Shown here piece by piece: positions 29,836 through 41,069 of a stretch of DNA of 64,000 nucleotides. Source of the stretch: Aureibacillus halotolerans. GTDB lineage: Bacteria; Bacillota; Bacilli; Bacillales; DSM-28697. Position numbers and translations under genes: made by a program. The notes beneath the pieces were generated by a model, which was given only the letters and a program-made list of their open reading frames with translations, was not told the origin of the DNA and did not search any database. Numbering within the stretch: the first letter of the stretch is position 1; the number at the start of each line of letters is the position of its first letter. The stretch covers positions 62,001 to 126,000 of the forward strand of contig NZ_SNYJ01000011.1 of the NCBI RefSeq assembly GCF_004363045.1, in the 5' to 3' direction.

Positions 29836-30993
29836 ATGAAACGTATTTACCTTGATCATGCGTCCACAACACCAATGCACCCTGACGTCATTGCAGCAGT
29901 AGCCGAAGCGAGTCAGACCTATTTTGCCAATCCATCTAGCACACACACTTTTGGAAGAGAGGCAAAGCAGAGAATGGAAGCGGTTCGCCGTACGGCAGCA
30001 AAGTCAATTGGTGCAGAGGCAAAGCAGATCATTTTTACAAGTGGCGGCACCGAGTCGGATAACCTTGCCATTTTAGGTGTAGCAGCGGCAGCAGAGAAGC
30101 AAGGGAAAAAAGGGCATATGATGACGACGATGATTGAACACCATGCGGTTTTAAAGGCCTTTGATGCGCTTGAAAAGCGTGGGTGGGACGTTACGTATTT
30201 GTCTCCGTCAAGTGAAGGCTTTATCACAGCAGATCAGGTTGAGGAGGCATTGAAGCCTTCTACAGTGCTCGTCTCAATTATGGCGGCGAACAATGAAGTG
30301 GGAACCCTACAGCCGATTGGTGAAATTGGCGCGAGGCTACTAAATCATCCGGTGTTATTTCATACAGATGCTGTACAGGTGTATGGCATTCAATCGCTGC
30401 AAGTTGATGAACTAAACGTTGACTTCCTCACAACCGCTGCACACAAATTAAATGGACCGAACGGCGTTGGTTTTTTGTACGTTCGTCATGCAAACTCAAT
30501 TGAATCAATTCTGCACGGTGGATCACAGGAACGACAGCATCGTGCAGGAACAGAAAATATCGCTGGTTTATGTGGATTCGAAAAGGCCATCGAGCTAACG
30601 CAAGCGCAGTTCGTTGGTCACCACGATCATCTGCAAAAGCTCAAGACACGTTTCCTGTCCGTGCTAGAGGATGCAAAGCTATCTTTTTCTACGAATGGCG
30701 CAAGTGGAGTGGAAAGCTTGCCTTCCATCGTGAACCTTTGCTTTCCTGATGTTCGTAGTGATCAATTGCTCATGAATTTGGATCTAGAAGGTGTGGCGGC
30801 TTCTAGTGGTTCGGCATGCACCGCAGGAACGTTAGAGCCCTCCCATGTTGTACAAGCAATGTGGCCGGATCTACCGGAGCGGGCGATGACCTCCGTGCGG
30901 TTTAGTTTTGGTGTATACATGGATGTTGATGAGGTCGAACAGGCCGCGAAACGGACGGTTACGATTATTCGACGTTTAAGCAAAAACAACTAG
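29836..30993 (+). CDS. iscS: Cysteine desulfurase (IscS/NifS family)
   Basis: 385 aa PLP enzyme taking sulfur from cysteine. Starts KRIYLDHASTTPMHPDV; PLP lysine in TTAAHKLNGPNGVGF (about residue 200) and the persulfide cysteine in SSGSACTAGTLEPSHV (about 325) are present. With mnmA immediately downstream (18 nt) it most likely supplies sulfur for tRNA 2-thiouridine, as YrvO does in B. subtilis. ATG after AAAGGAAGG, which is part of the leader hairpin; an upstream in-frame TTG is inside that hairpin and is rejected. Confidence 0.95.
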   Translation: MKRIYLDHASTTPMHPDVIAAVAEASQTYFANPSSTHTFGREAKQRMEAVRRTAAKSIGAEAKQIIFTSGGTESDNLAILGVAAAAEKQGKKGHMMTTMIEHHAVLKAFDALEKRGWDVTYLSPSSEGFITADQVEEALKPSTVLVSIMAANNEVGTLQPIGEIGARLLNHPVLFHTDAVQVYGIQSLQVDELNVDFLTTAAHKLNGPNGVGFLYVRHANSIESILHGGSQERQHRAGTENIAGLCGFEKAIELTQAQFVGHHDHLQKLKTRFLSVLEDAKLSFSTNGASGVESLPSIVNLCFPDVRSDQLLMNLDLEGVAASSGSACTAGTLEPSHVVQAMWPDLPERAMTSVRFSFGVYMDVDEVEQAAKRTVTIIRRLSKNN

Positions 30994-32109
<1,116 letters not shown>

Positions 32110-32199
32110 TGACGTTTAGGTTAGGTGCTGTGGCATAAGCCCAGTTGCCTGCCTTTTTTAATGACAGCATAACGGGTTTCCCGGAAAGAAGGTATACTT

Positions 32200-32862
32200 A
32201 TGACAAAAGAATACAATGAAATAGGCATTCAGCATTTGCAAGAAGGCGACATAGAACAGGCTGCAAAGGCATTTAATCAAGCCATTGAAGCACAACCAAC
32301 AGATCCAGTAGCGTATGTTAATTTTGGCAACCTACTGCAATCCATGGGCGAAGCTGATAAGGCGATACAATTTTTTGAGCGGGCGATTGAGCTTGATCCA
32401 TCAGCCGGTGCTGCCTACTATGGTCTTGGCATTTTATACTATGATCAAGAGAGCTACCAGAAGGCTTCTCAACAGTTTCAGAAAGCAGTCGATGCGAAGC
32501 TAGAGAGCAGCGACGTCTATTTTATGCTTGGGTCAAGTCTGTTTCTTCTTGACAATCCTCGGCTTGCGCTCCCTTATTTACAACAAGCCATTGATTTGAA
32601 TGAAGATGACATCGAAGCCCGCTTTCAGCTTGCGCTTGCGCTGGCAAAAACGGATGAAATCTTGTTGGCATTGCCTCACCTCGAACGTATCGTGGAAGAG
32701 GACGAGCAGCATGCTGACGCGTGGTATAACCTCGGAATCGCCTACAGTACCCAAAACGATGTAGATAAAGCAAAAAGCGCGTTACAAAAAGCGCTGGTCA
32801 TCCAGCCTGACCATACGCTTGCTGTGCATGCTTTAGAAGCGGTGGATACGTTGGCCGATTGA
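32200..32862 (+). CDS. TPR-repeat protein (YrrB-like)
   Basis: 220 aa made of about six tandem tetratricopeptide repeats (for example AKAFNQAIEAQPTDPVAYVN and AIQFFERAIELDPSAGAAYY), a scaffold for protein contacts. Same place as B. subtilis yrrB between mnmA and recD2. No catalytic domain. The next gene's longest frame overlaps its stop, although I place that start later. Confidence 0.88.
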   Translation: MTKEYNEIGIQHLQEGDIEQAAKAFNQAIEAQPTDPVAYVNFGNLLQSMGEADKAIQFFERAIELDPSAGAAYYGLGILYYDQESYQKASQQFQKAVDAKLESSDVYFMLGSSLFLLDNPRLALPYLQQAIDLNEDDIEARFQLALALAKTDEILLALPHLERIVEEDEQHADAWYNLGIAYSTQNDVDKAKSALQKALVIQPDHTLAVHALEAVDTLAD

Positions 32863-32921
32863 CAGCAACTTTGCATGGACAATCACGCCAGATAGACGGT
32901 GAGAAGGGAAGTGTTCAACCT

Positions 32922-35234
32922 ATGTCTGAAACAGCAACTCCATTTGTGCAGGGCAAGCTTAAGGCGCTAATCTATCATAACGATCAATCCTTGTATTCGG
33001 TGGCGAAAATCGCTGTTGAACAAAGCACGGAAGACCTGCCAGAAGCAACAAAGGAAGTCGTCATTACGGGACACTTCCCAAAACTGTCTGAGGATGAGTC
33101 TGTGACGTTTTATGGGCATTTTCATCAGCATCCCCGTTTTGGCTTGCAATATCAAGTGGAGCGTTACCGTAAAGAAAGTCCTACAACGGAACAAGGGCTT
33201 GTGCATTATCTGTCCAGTGATTTATTTCATGGCATAGGTGAAAAAACGGCAGAACGGATTGTTGCCGAGCTTGGGCTGCAAGCGATTGAAAAAATCTTGA
33301 ATGATGACGCTGCGTTGGATGCGGTCAAAGGCTTAAAGACCAAAAAAAAGGAAGATTTGCGAAGTGCACTGAAGGAACATCGTGGATTGGAGCTTGTATT
33401 AGGTGCGTTGGCAGACTATGGTTTTGGTCCCCAGCTGTCTATAAAAATTTATCAGGCGTATCAAGAGCGGACGATCGAGATGGTGCAGGAGTTCCCTTAT
33501 CAATTGATACACGATGTGGAAGGCATTGGATTTTTAAAAGCAGATGAACTTGCAGCTAAGCTTGGGTTTACTGGAGACCATCCAAAACGAGTTGAAGCGG
33601 CATGCTTTTATGTGTTGTATGAAGCAGGTCAAAATGACGGTCATACATATTTGCACGAGGAACAACTCCGTCAAAGAATGGCACAATTGTTAAGGCTTCG
33701 GATCGAAGATTTAACATCATATTTGTCAACTCTACAAGCAGACAAGAAAATCATCAAAGAAGACGACAAGGTGTTTATGGCACAGCTTTATTGGGCGGAA
33801 AAGGGAGTGCGAACGCAAATTGGGCGCTTGCTCGCAACGACAGAGAGCGATCGTTTTTCGCAGGCTGCCTTCCTAAAAGCCCTTGGTACGATTGAGGAAA
33901 AGCGTGGCATCACGTACGCTGAAAGACAACGCGAGGCAGTTGAAACGGCATTGCGTGCGCAGATGATGATTTTAACGGGTGGACCAGGTACTGGGAAAAC
34001 GACTGTTATTCGTGGAATCGTTGAAGTGCTTGCAAAAATGGAAGGTTTTTCACTGGATCCGTCGGATTATAAAAAAGATGATCCGTTTCCAGTGTTGTTG
34101 GTTGCTCCAACGGGTCGAGCCGCCAAACGGATGAGTGAATCGACGAGTCTTCCTGCGATGACGATTCATCGAATGCTCGGGTGGAATGGAGAAAATAAAT
34201 TTTCTCGCGATGAAACGAACCCTGTGAAAGGAAAGCTATTGATTGTTGATGAATCTTCAATGCTGGATGTTTATTTGGCAAATCAACTATTAAAGGCAGT
34301 AGAGGACGGGATCAAGGTCATCTTTGTTGGCGATGAAGACCAACTTCCATCTGTTGGGCCAGGTCAGGTGCTAAAGGATTTGATTCAGGCGGACTCGTTT
34401 CCCGTCGTCCGACTCACTGATATTTATCGGCAAGCTGAATCCTCCTCCATTATACGGATGGCGCATGCTTTAAAGCGAGGGGAGCTGCCTGAAGATATTC
34501 TCGAGCCAACAAACGACCGGCGTATGTTCGAGTGCTCTCAGCATCAGCTTGCCGATGTTGTTGTAAAAGTATGTGGCAATGCGGCTAGTAAAGGCTATAG
34601 TCCACACGACATTCAAGTATTGGCACCAATGTATAAGGGCCCTGCAGGCATTGATGCGTTAAATCTTAGGTTACAGGAATGCTTTAACCCTCCAAACCCC
34701 CAAAAACGTGAAACAGCTCATAAAGGGGGCATTCTCCGCACAGGCGATAAGGTACTTCAACTCGTGAACCGACCTGAAGACCATGTGTTCAATGGGGATG
34801 TAGGCGAAGTTGTAGCGATTATGAAGGCGAACGAGACGACGGACAAGCAAGAGCAAATTGTCGTTGACTTTGATGAACGGGAGATCGTGTATACAAAGCA
34901 AGACCTCATTCAACTTACTTTAGCGTATTGCTGCTCTGTACATAAATCCCAAGGCAGCGAATACCCAATCGTCATCATTCCTTTAGTGTATAGCTACCGC
35001 CGAATGTTACAACGGAATTTATTATATACGGCCATTACTCGTAGTAAGGATTATCTTATTCTCTGTGGCCAGCTCGGGGCATTTAACGAAGCTGCGCGAA
35101 GAACGATGGATTTCACAAGGCAAACGAGTTTAGCTTACCGTTTTATGGATGAAGTTGATTCAAACGAGTATTTTTCATTACAAGAGGTTGATGAACCAGG
35201 AATGGAAAATGTTTCTCCTTATGATTTCCTATAA
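32922..35234 (+). CDS. recD2: ATP-dependent 5'-3' DNA helicase RecD2
   Basis: 770 aa SF1B helicase without RecBC. N-terminal OB-like and HhH region, then Walker A TGGPGTGKTTVIRGI (about residue 350), APTGRAAKRMSE, motif II VDESSMLD, motif III VGDEDQLPSVGPG, and motif VI region VHKSQGSEYP ... LLYTAITRSK. In B. subtilis (YrrC) it affects fork progression and mismatch repair. I use the ATG after GAGAAGGGAAG; a TTG 63 nt upstream overlapping the TPR stop is the alternative. Confidence 0.94.
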   Translation: MSETATPFVQGKLKALIYHNDQSLYSVAKIAVEQSTEDLPEATKEVVITGHFPKLSEDESVTFYGHFHQHPRFGLQYQVERYRKESPTTEQGLVHYLSSDLFHGIGEKTAERIVAELGLQAIEKILNDDAALDAVKGLKTKKKEDLRSALKEHRGLELVLGALADYGFGPQLSIKIYQAYQERTIEMVQEFPYQLIHDVEGIGFLKADELAAKLGFTGDHPKRVEAACFYVLYEAGQNDGHTYLHEEQLRQRMAQLLRLRIEDLTSYLSTLQADKKIIKEDDKVFMAQLYWAEKGVRTQIGRLLATTESDRFSQAAFLKALGTIEEKRGITYAERQREAVETALRAQMMILTGGPGTGKTTVIRGIVEVLAKMEGFSLDPSDYKKDDPFPVLLVAPTGRAAKRMSESTSLPAMTIHRMLGWNGENKFSRDETNPVKGKLLIVDESSMLDVYLANQLLKAVEDGIKVIFVGDEDQLPSVGPGQVLKDLIQADSFPVVRLTDIYRQAESSSIIRMAHALKRGELPEDILEPTNDRRMFECSQHQLADVVVKVCGNAASKGYSPHDIQVLAPMYKGPAGIDALNLRLQECFNPPNPQKRETAHKGGILRTGDKVLQLVNRPEDHVFNGDVGEVVAIMKANETTDKQEQIVVDFDEREIVYTKQDLIQLTLAYCCSVHKSQGSEYPIVIIPLVYSYRRMLQRNLLYTAITRSKDYLILCGQLGAFNEAARRTMDFTRQTSLAYRFMDEVDSNEYFSLQEVDEPGMENVSPYDFL

Positions 35235-35245
35235 GAGGGCACACT

Positions 35246-35275
35246 AAAAATGTTCGGAGTTCCGGGCATTTTTTC
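35246..35275 (+). terminator. Terminator after recD2
   Basis: ATGTTCGG pairs with CCGGGCAT (two G-U) around AGTT, followed by TTTTTTC. Confidence 0.75.
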
Positions 35276-35397
35276 TTTATGTACGGTGTGCTTCTCAGTA
35301 TGTTCTAGACTAAACGACACCCCGTTCTCACGTATAGCAATGCAAAAAATCGGGCATCAATGGTCGTAACAAAACCGTTGAAAGAAGGGGTTCACCC

Positions 35398-35598
35398 ATG
35401 CAATGTCCGAATTGCAGATCCAAGGATATCGGGAAAATCGGTGTCCACCAGTATTATTGCTGGGGATGTTATATCGAATTGAGCATTCATCAAAATCGCT
35501 TATCCACTCATCAAGTGGAAGAGGACGGGACACTAAGCACGTTAGACGATTTATTTACAGAAGAGCAGTTGATGTTAGACCAAAGGAGGATTCCATGA
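35398..35598 (+). CDS. Small zinc-ribbon protein
   Basis: 66 aa. MQCPNCRSKDIGKIGVHQYYCWGC has two CxxC pairs 18 residues apart, a likely zinc ribbon, followed by a short acidic tail. Its ATG is about 7 nt after AGAAGGGG and its stop overlaps the start of the next small gene (ATGA), supporting both as real. Function unknown; a small gene in this place exists in B. subtilis but I cannot confirm orthology by eye. Confidence 0.72.
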   Translation: MQCPNCRSKDIGKIGVHQYYCWGCYIELSIHQNRLSTHQVEEDGTLSTLDDLFTEEQLMLDQRRIP

Positions 35599-35750
35599 AA
35601 ACAACCGTTTCCGCTGTTGCAACAGGTCTTGGGGCAGTCATGCTTTCCACCGTATTTATGAGAAGAGAAAAAAAACCGTCTTATATGTCTTGGATGAAGC
35701 CTGCCACTTACAAAAAGCTGAAGAAACGCGTCAAACAGTTTACAAAGTAG
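35595..35750 (+). CDS. DUF3918 (YrzQ-like) small protein
   Basis: 51 aa: hydrophobic N-terminal segment (VSAVATGLGAVMLSTVFM) and a strongly basic C-terminus (KPATYKKLKKRVKQFTK), the pattern of DUF3918/YrzQ proteins. ATG 6 nt after AAAGGAGG and overlapping the zinc-ribbon gene by 4 nt. Terminator directly downstream. Function unknown. Confidence 0.7.
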   Translation: MKTTVSAVATGLGAVMLSTVFMRREKKPSYMSWMKPATYKKLKKRVKQFTK

Positions 35751-35760
35751 CAAAAAAATG

Positions 35761-35796
35761 ACCGATTTTCACATGGTGTGGAGATCGGTTTTTTGG
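35761..35796 (+). terminator. Terminator after the two small genes
   Basis: ACCGAT pairs with ATCGGT around an inner stem, followed by T6. Confidence 0.75.
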
Positions 35797-35955
35797 CAGT
35801 CGAATGTCTGTTCATAATTATTCGAATCATAAAGCAAAGTGAATGTTTATTCGCTATGTTACTGAACGTCCATCTAAACTAATCGGGAATTCATTTAAGC
35901 AAAAAGGTGTCCACAGGTTTTGAGCTTGAACATTTTATAGAAGGAGATCTCTTTT

Positions 35956-37011
35956 ATGGGAAAGCCCTTAGTATGGCTAGTATGGCTCACCAATGCATTA
36001 CTGGCGGCAACAATTTTATTTCTACTGTGGCGCTTATCGGAAGTGTGGCTGCCCTATGCCACGAAGGCAATAAAGGTGCTCGTGCCTTTCTTCATTTCGA
36101 TTGCGATTACATACTTGCTCCATCCGTTGATCGAATATTTGCTGCGTGCTGGACTCTCAAGAACGTTATCGGTAGGAAGCATTTTTCTGTTGTTTTTTGG
36201 GGCATGTGGCTATGGCATTTACCGTGGTGTCCCTTTTCTACTCATGCAGGTGCGGGCGTTTTCAGAGCAACTCCCATCTTTGGCAAACACCTATCGTGAT
36301 TTGCTCTACACTTTATCCGATTATACGGAGCATTACCCAGATGGGGTTCAGGAGAAAATTTGGGGAATGATCGCCTCCATAGAACAATGGATACAAGTTC
36401 TATTGAATGGTTTTTTGGACACAGCACAAAACAACCTTGATGAAATGCTTTTGCTCCTTATGGTTCCTTTTATTGTGTTTTACTTGCTAAAGGATTACCC
36501 ACAGGTGAAAAAAGCCGTCGTCTCTTTTGTTCCGAATAAGTGGCATCGGGAGGGGCGAGTGTTTGCGAAAGAAGTCAACGCGTCCTTAGGTAGTTACATT
36601 CGCGGACAGCTGCTTGTTTGTGCGGCTGTCGGTGGGGCGGCTATGCTAGGGTATTGGATCATCGGGCTTCAATTTCCGATTCTACTTGGCGTGTTTGCTG
36701 GTTTAACGAATGTAATCCCTTATTTCGGACCAATCATCGGTGCGGTTCCGGCTCTTGTTGTCGCGTTTGCTATGTCCCCAACAAAAGCTGTGTTTGCCAT
36801 TTGCGTCGTCGTTGTGATTCAATTGCTTGAAAGCAATGTATTATCCCCGCTTGTTGTCGGAAAAAGCTTGCATATGCACCCGGTCGTCGTTATCTTCGTC
36901 CTCTTGCTTGCAGGTGAATTCTTTGGATTAGTCGGCATGGTGTTGGCAATCCCGGCTGCTGCAGTCATCCGCATTATATGGCAACACGGCAGAAACGCAT
37001 GGCTGAATTGA
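35956..37011 (+). CDS. AI-2E family transporter (YrrI-like)
   Basis: 351 aa, about seven or eight transmembrane helices. Family motifs: [19 protein letters not shown] (about residue 48), [18 protein letters not shown] (about 178), the Gly-rich [21 protein letters not shown] without its last residue, and [18 protein letters not shown]. Members include TqsA and Na+/H+ exchangers; substrate unknown. ATG after AGAAGGAGATC. The alaS promoter -35 box overlaps its stop codon. Same position as B. subtilis yrrI. Confidence 0.88.
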   Translation: MGKPLVWLVWLTNALLAATILFLLWRLSEVWLPYATKAIKVLVPFFISIAITYLLHPLIEYLLRAGLSRTLSVGSIFLLFFGACGYGIYRGVPFLLMQVRAFSEQLPSLANTYRDLLYTLSDYTEHYPDGVQEKIWGMIASIEQWIQVLLNGFLDTAQNNLDEMLLLLMVPFIVFYLLKDYPQVKKAVVSFVPNKWHREGRVFAKEVNASLGSYIRGQLLVCAAVGGAAMLGYWIIGLQFPILLGVFAGLTNVIPYFGPIIGAVPALVVAFAMSPTKAVFAICVVVVIQLLESNVLSPLVVGKSLHMHPVVVIFVLLLAGEFFGLVGMVLAIPAAAVIRIIWQHGRNAWLN

Positions 37012-37036
37012 CAAAAGCGGTGGAATTGACTATAAT
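37008..37036 (+). promoter_or_regulatory. Strong sigma-A promoter of alaS
   Basis: TTGACA (37008-37013), 17-nt spacer, TATAAT (37031-37036): a perfect consensus match, with start near 37043. Confidence 0.9.
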
Positions 37037-37042
37037 ATCCGC

Positions 37043-37249
37043 AGATTGAATGCATCAAAACAACGCAGGGATTGCACCCTCGAAAGTGAAAAGAGGTCGA
37101 TTTTCGATTCTCTATCACAGGTGCATAGAACGAAGGCTGCACTCTCGTTCCTTTGGAATGATGGTGTTTTTTTTATACGTAGAGCAAGTGGCAAAAAAAG
37201 CCTGCCATTCCTCTTAACACTCATGGCATTTGGAAAGGACTGTTTTGTA
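37043..37249 (+). promoter_or_regulatory. alaS leader RNA with terminator and competing helix (no T-box motif)
   Basis: About 207 nt. A first hairpin closes with TGCACC (37073-37078) and GGTGCA (37120-37125) around an inner GAG/CTC and CGA/TCG stem. A terminator follows: CACTCTCGTTCC (37140-37151) pairs with GGAATGATGGTG (37155-37166) at 11 of 12 positions, then T8 (37167-37174). GAACGA (37128-37133) can instead pair with TCGTTC (37145-37150), which would break the terminator. The T-box core (GGGTGG-ACCGCGG) is absent. The frame is open through the leader into alaS but has no ribosome site, so I do not extend the protein. Confidence 0.65.
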
Positions 37250-39898
37250 ATGAAGTGGTTGTATTCTCATCAGGTCAGGCAAATGTTTCTCGATTTCTTT
37301 CAGGAAAAGGGACATGCCATCGAACCAAGTGCTTCACTCGTGCCAAAGAATGATCCAACATTGCTCTGGATAAACTCTGGCGTCGCCACTCTTAAACCGT
37401 ATTTTGATGGCCGCATCATTCCTGAGAATCCGAGGATTGTAAACGCACAAAAATCAATACGAACGAATGATATTGAAAATGTCGGTGTAACGGCAAGGCA
37501 TCATACTTTCTTTGAAATGCTCGGCAACTTTTCTATTGGTGATTATTTCAAAAAAGAGGCCATTCATTGGGCGTGGGAATTTTTGACGAGCGAGAAGTGG
37601 ATTGGGTTTGATCCAGACAAACTGTCTGTAACCATTCACCCAGAAGATGATGAAGCCTTTGCGATTTGGAATCAGGAGATCGGGCTCCCAGAAGAGCGTA
37701 TTATCCGTCTCGAAGAAAACTTTTGGGATATCGGTGAAGGCCCAAGCGGACCAAATACAGAAATCTTCTTTGATCGCGGAGACGACTACGGCTTGTTAGA
37801 CGAAAACGACCCTGAAATGTTTCCAGGCGGTGAAAATGAACGGTTTCTCGAGATTTGGAATCTTGTCTTTTCGCAATTTAATCATAATCCTGATCACACA
37901 TATACCCCACTGCCTAAAAAGAACATTGATACCGGCATGGGACTAGAACGAATGGTCAGCGTCATTCAGGAAGCAAAAACAAACTATGACACTGATTTGT
38001 TCTTGCCAATCATTCGTTATACGGAAACACTAACGACGAATCGGTATGGAGAAAGTAACGAGGTCGATACCGCATTTAAAGTCATTGCGGATCACATTCG
38101 GACCGTTGCTTTTGCTGTTTCTGATGGTGCGTTGCCTTCGAATGAAGGTCGAGGCTATGTGTTGCGAAGATTGCTTCGCCGCGCGGTTCGTTTTGCAAAA
38201 ATCATTGGGCTAGAAGAGCCGTTTATGTACCGACTCGTCAATGTAGTTGCTGAAAATATGGCCGAATTCTACCCGGATGTGTTAAAAAACAACAGCTTTA
38301 TCCAGCAGGTTGTAAAAACCGAGGAAGAACGTTTCCATGCGACGCTTTCAGAGGGCTTAAGCATTTTAAATGAGATGCTGAATGAATTAAAAGCGAAAGG
38401 TGAGACAACCTTAAGTGGTGCGAATGCCTTTAAGTTGTATGACACGTACGGCTTCCCTGTAGAGCTCACTGAGGAGTATGCAAGTGAAGCAGGTCTTGGT
38501 GTAGATCTTGATGAGTTTCTTAAGGAAATGAATCAACAAAAAGATCGCGCAAGAAACGCTCGTGAGGATAAAGGGTCCATGCAAATTCAAGGCGGCGTTT
38601 TAGGAGACATCACAGTCAATTCCTCGTTTGTTGGGTATTCGGACACGTCGACGACAGCGACTGTAGCCAGCTTGATCTCACAACAAAAGATCGTCGAATC
38701 AGCGTCGGCAGGCGATGAAGTCGTCATCATCTTAGATCAAACACCATTTTATGCAGAGAGCGGTGGGCAGGTCGCTGATACGGGCTACCTTCATCTCGCG
38801 AATGGAAGTGTGTTTATCAATGACGTACAAAAGGCACCGAATGGCCAAAATGCACACTATGGCGTTATTGAAGCTGGAACGGTTCAATTAGGCGATGTAG
38901 TCGACGCAAAAGTTGACCGTACTACGCGATCGGCGACGGTGAAAAATCACACAGCGACTCACTTACTTCATCAGGCGTTAAAGGATGTTTTAGGAACACA
39001 TGTTAATCAAGCGGGTTCCCTCGTTTCGCCAAATCGTCTTCGCTTTGATTTCTCCCATTTCAGCGCGATTAGTGCTGATGATTTACGGGTCATCGAACAA
39101 AAAGTAAATGAACAGATTTGGGAAGCAACGGCTGTGCAAATTGAAGAAATGGATTTGGCTGCTGCCAAAGAAAAAGGCGCCATGGCTTTGTTTGGTGAAA
39201 AATACGGTGATCGTGTCCGTGTGGTTTCTGTAGATTCCTATTCTGTGGAGCTATGTGGTGGATGTCACGTCGGCAATACGGCAGAAATCGGTCTGTTTGT
39301 GATTGAGTCAGAATCAGGCATTGGCGCTGGAACGAGAAGGATTGAGGCGCTCACTGGCAAAGCAGCATTTGAACGCTTGCAAGGAGAAGCCAACAAAGTA
39401 CAGCAAATCGCAGGAACCTTGAAAGCAAGTCCTTCAACTGTAGTGGACCGAGCAACGAATCTCGTCAATGAATTACGTGGCCTTGAAAGAGAAAATGAGT
39501 CCTTAAAAGGAAAGCTTGGGGCCCGGGAAAGCGGCGATGTTCTCTCGCAAGTTAAAACAATTGAAGGCGTTCAAGTGCTTGCCGTGCAGATGAGTGACGT
39601 TGATATGAATGGACTTCGTCAACGTTTAGATCAATTGAAGCAATCGCTTGACTCTGCAGTGATCGTTCTTGGTAGCGCATCGCAGGACAAAGTCCATATC
39701 GTCGCAGGTGTAACAAAGGACCTTCATCCGAAAGGCTTACGCGCTGGTGATATTGTTAAAGCCGTTGCTAGCATGTGCGGAGGCAGTGGTGGAGGACGAC
39801 CAGATATGGCCCAAGCAGGTGGAAAAGAGCCTGAGAAACTTCCAGCAGCGATAGCTTCTGTCGAAGACTTGGTTCACGATACTTTACAGAAGGCGTGA
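37250..39898 (+). CDS. alaS: Alanyl-tRNA synthetase
   Basis: 882 aa class II synthetase. Catalytic core begins [14 protein letters not shown]; motif 1-3 segments [15 protein letters not shown] and [16 protein letters not shown]; editing domain zinc site with [13 protein letters not shown] and CGGCHVGN (about residue 665); C-terminal C-Ala domain with the Gly-rich [17 protein letters not shown]. The ATG follows GGAAAGGAC by 8 nt and matches the family start. Downstream genes ireB-ruvX-yrzB are the usual partners. Confidence 0.97.
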   Translation: MKWLYSHQVRQMFLDFFQEKGHAIEPSASLVPKNDPTLLWINSGVATLKPYFDGRIIPENPRIVNAQKSIRTNDIENVGVTARHHTFFEMLGNFSIGDYFKKEAIHWAWEFLTSEKWIGFDPDKLSVTIHPEDDEAFAIWNQEIGLPEERIIRLEENFWDIGEGPSGPNTEIFFDRGDDYGLLDENDPEMFPGGENERFLEIWNLVFSQFNHNPDHTYTPLPKKNIDTGMGLERMVSVIQEAKTNYDTDLFLPIIRYTETLTTNRYGESNEVDTAFKVIADHIRTVAFAVSDGALPSNEGRGYVLRRLLRRAVRFAKIIGLEEPFMYRLVNVVAENMAEFYPDVLKNNSFIQQVVKTEEERFHATLSEGLSILNEMLNELKAKGETTLSGANAFKLYDTYGFPVELTEEYASEAGLGVDLDEFLKEMNQQKDRARNAREDKGSMQIQGGVLGDITVNSSFVGYSDTSTTATVASLISQQKIVESASAGDEVVIILDQTPFYAESGGQVADTGYLHLANGSVFINDVQKAPNGQNAHYGVIEAGTVQLGDVVDAKVDRTTRSATVKNHTATHLLHQALKDVLGTHVNQAGSLVSPNRLRFDFSHFSAISADDLRVIEQKVNEQIWEATAVQIEEMDLAAAKEKGAMALFGEKYGDRVRVVSVDSYSVELCGGCHVGNTAEIGLFVIESESGIGAGTRRIEALTGKAAFERLQGEANKVQQIAGTLKASPSTVVDRATNLVNELRGLERENESLKGKLGARESGDVLSQVKTIEGVQVLAVQMSDVDMNGLRQRLDQLKQSLDSAVIVLGSASQDKVHIVAGVTKDLHPKGLRAGDIVKAVASMCGGSGGGRPDMAQAGGKEPEKLPAAIASVEDLVHDTLQKA

Positions 39899-39949
39899 AA
39901 TGTGTGAAACTGGGAAAAATGAGCATCATCATAGGAGCGTGATGTGGCC

Positions 39950-40219
39950 ATGAGTTCTGATAAAACAATGAAGTTTAATTTTCAAGATGAGCCATTGGAT
40001 ACTGATGTCCAAACGGTCTTGCTTTCTGTTTATGATGCCTTACAGGAAAAAGGCTATCACCCGATCAATCAAATCGTAGGGTACCTGTTGTCAGGGGACC
40101 CTGCCTACATTCCTCGTCACAAGGATGCTCGTAATTTGATTCGTAAGCTTGAAAGAGATGAGCTTATCGAAGTTTTAGTGAAGTATTATTTAGAGAATCA
40201 AAGGGGAGCCAACGAGTGA
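39950..40219 (+). CDS. IreB family regulatory phosphoprotein (YrzL)
   Basis: 89 aa, DUF965/Ire[21 protein letters not shown], then [20 protein letters not shown] and [15 protein letters not shown], almost invariant across Firmicutes. In Enterococcus IreB is a phosphorylated regulator of cephalosporin resistance downstream of IreK. Start could be GTG 39944, better spaced from AGGAG, or ATG 39950, which matches family starts; I use the ATG. Overlaps ruvX by 4 nt. Confidence 0.92.
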   Translation: MSSDKTMKFNFQDEPLDTDVQTVLLSVYDALQEKGYHPINQIVGYLLSGDPAYIPRHKDARNLIRKLERDELIEVLVKYYLENQRGANE

Positions 40220-40668
40220 AGCGATTGTTAGGGATTGATGTAGGTACGAAGACGATTGGTCTTGCTGTATCTGATGAACTTGGTTGGACAGCACAGGGGG
40301 TCGAAACGATTGCATCTGGTGATGAACAGCCCAACGTTAGCATCGAAAAGTTAAAAACGTGGATTGCTCATTATGATGCTGAAAAAATCGTTTGTGGCTG
40401 GCCAAAAAACATGAATGGGACAATTGGTCCTAGGGCACAGTCGATAGAGGCTTTTTCCAAACGTATTGAACAAAAAGTGGGCATTCCTGTTGTGCTATGG
40501 GATGAGCGACTTACAACAGTATCAGCAGAAAAAATGCTGATATCTGCTGATGTTCGACGTAATAAAAGAAAGCTAGTGATTGATAAAATGGCAGCTGTCC
40601 TGATCCTCCAATCTTATTTGGATGCTAAGGGTAGCTCTGCTGTAAGTGGAGGTGTTTTGGATGAGTGA
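40216..40668 (+). CDS. ruvX: YqgF/RuvX-type RNase H fold nuclease
   Basis: 150 aa. [20 protein letters not shown] (first catalytic Asp), the Glu in LWDERLTT, and the third acidic residue in [20 protein letters not shown] are present. Bacterial YqgF is implicated in pre-16S rRNA 5' processing and in Holliday junction resolution. GTG start after AAGGGGAG, coupled to ireB. Usual name in Bacillus is yrrK. Confidence 0.94.
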   Translation: MKRLLGIDVGTKTIGLAVSDELGWTAQGVETIASGDEQPNVSIEKLKTWIAHYDAEKIVCGWPKNMNGTIGPRAQSIEAFSKRIEQKVGIPVVLWDERLTTVSAEKMLISADVRRNKRKLVIDKMAAVLILQSYLDAKGSSAVSGGVLDE

Positions 40669-40948
40669 AGAACAAGAACGTATTATCATCCCAGATGAAA
40701 ACGGTGAGGAGCATTTGTTCGATGTCGTTTTCAGCTTTGATGTGGATGCAACTGAAACCTCTTATATTGTCGTTACACCTTCCGAGCAAGGCGAGGACGA
40801 CGAAGGAGATGTAGAGGTGTTTGCCTTCCGTTATGAAGAAAACGGTGATGATCCCGAAGACTTTGCCTTATTCCCAATCGAGACGGATGAAGAGTGGGAA
40901 ATGGTTGAGGAAATGATCAACACGTATACAAACGAACAAGACCTTTAA
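40661..40948 (+). CDS. yrzB: DUF1292 protein YrzB
   Basis: 95 aa, highly acidic. [20 protein letters not shown] and the C-terminal [19 protein letters not shown] are DUF1292 hallmarks. ATG 6 nt after GGAGGTG, overlapping ruvX by 8 nt; a GTG-initiated extension is unsupported. Function unknown; conserved with ireB-ruvX. Confidence 0.92.
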   Translation: MSEEQERIIIPDENGEEHLFDVVFSFDVDATETSYIVVTPSEQGEDDEGDVEVFAFRYEENGDDPEDFALFPIETDEEWEMVEEMINTYTNEQDL

Positions 40949-40959
40949 ACGAAGGAGAA

Positions 40960-41003
40960 AAAAGCATCAGGCGATCATGTCTAGACGCTTGAATGCTTTT
41001 TCT
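40960..41003 (+). terminator. Terminator after yrzB
   Basis: AAAAAGCAT and GGCG pair with CGCT and ATGCTTTTT across small internal bulges, ending TTTTTCTTC. Confidence 0.65.
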
Positions 41004-41069
41004 TCTGATTAAAAATGAAAGCTTCCTAAAGCGCTCATTGGAGCATGCAGATGGAAGGAGGCAACGCCT

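Noticed and set aside
37046-37249. 68-residue N-terminal extension of AlaRS
   Set aside because: The frame is open, but its first codon lies about 3 nt after the predicted transcript start, has no ribosome site, and the family N-terminus matches the ATG at 37250.
37043-37249. T-box riboswitch for alaS
   Set aside because: The conserved GGGTGG-ACCGCGG core is absent, although the length and the terminator fit. Kept as an unclassified attenuator.
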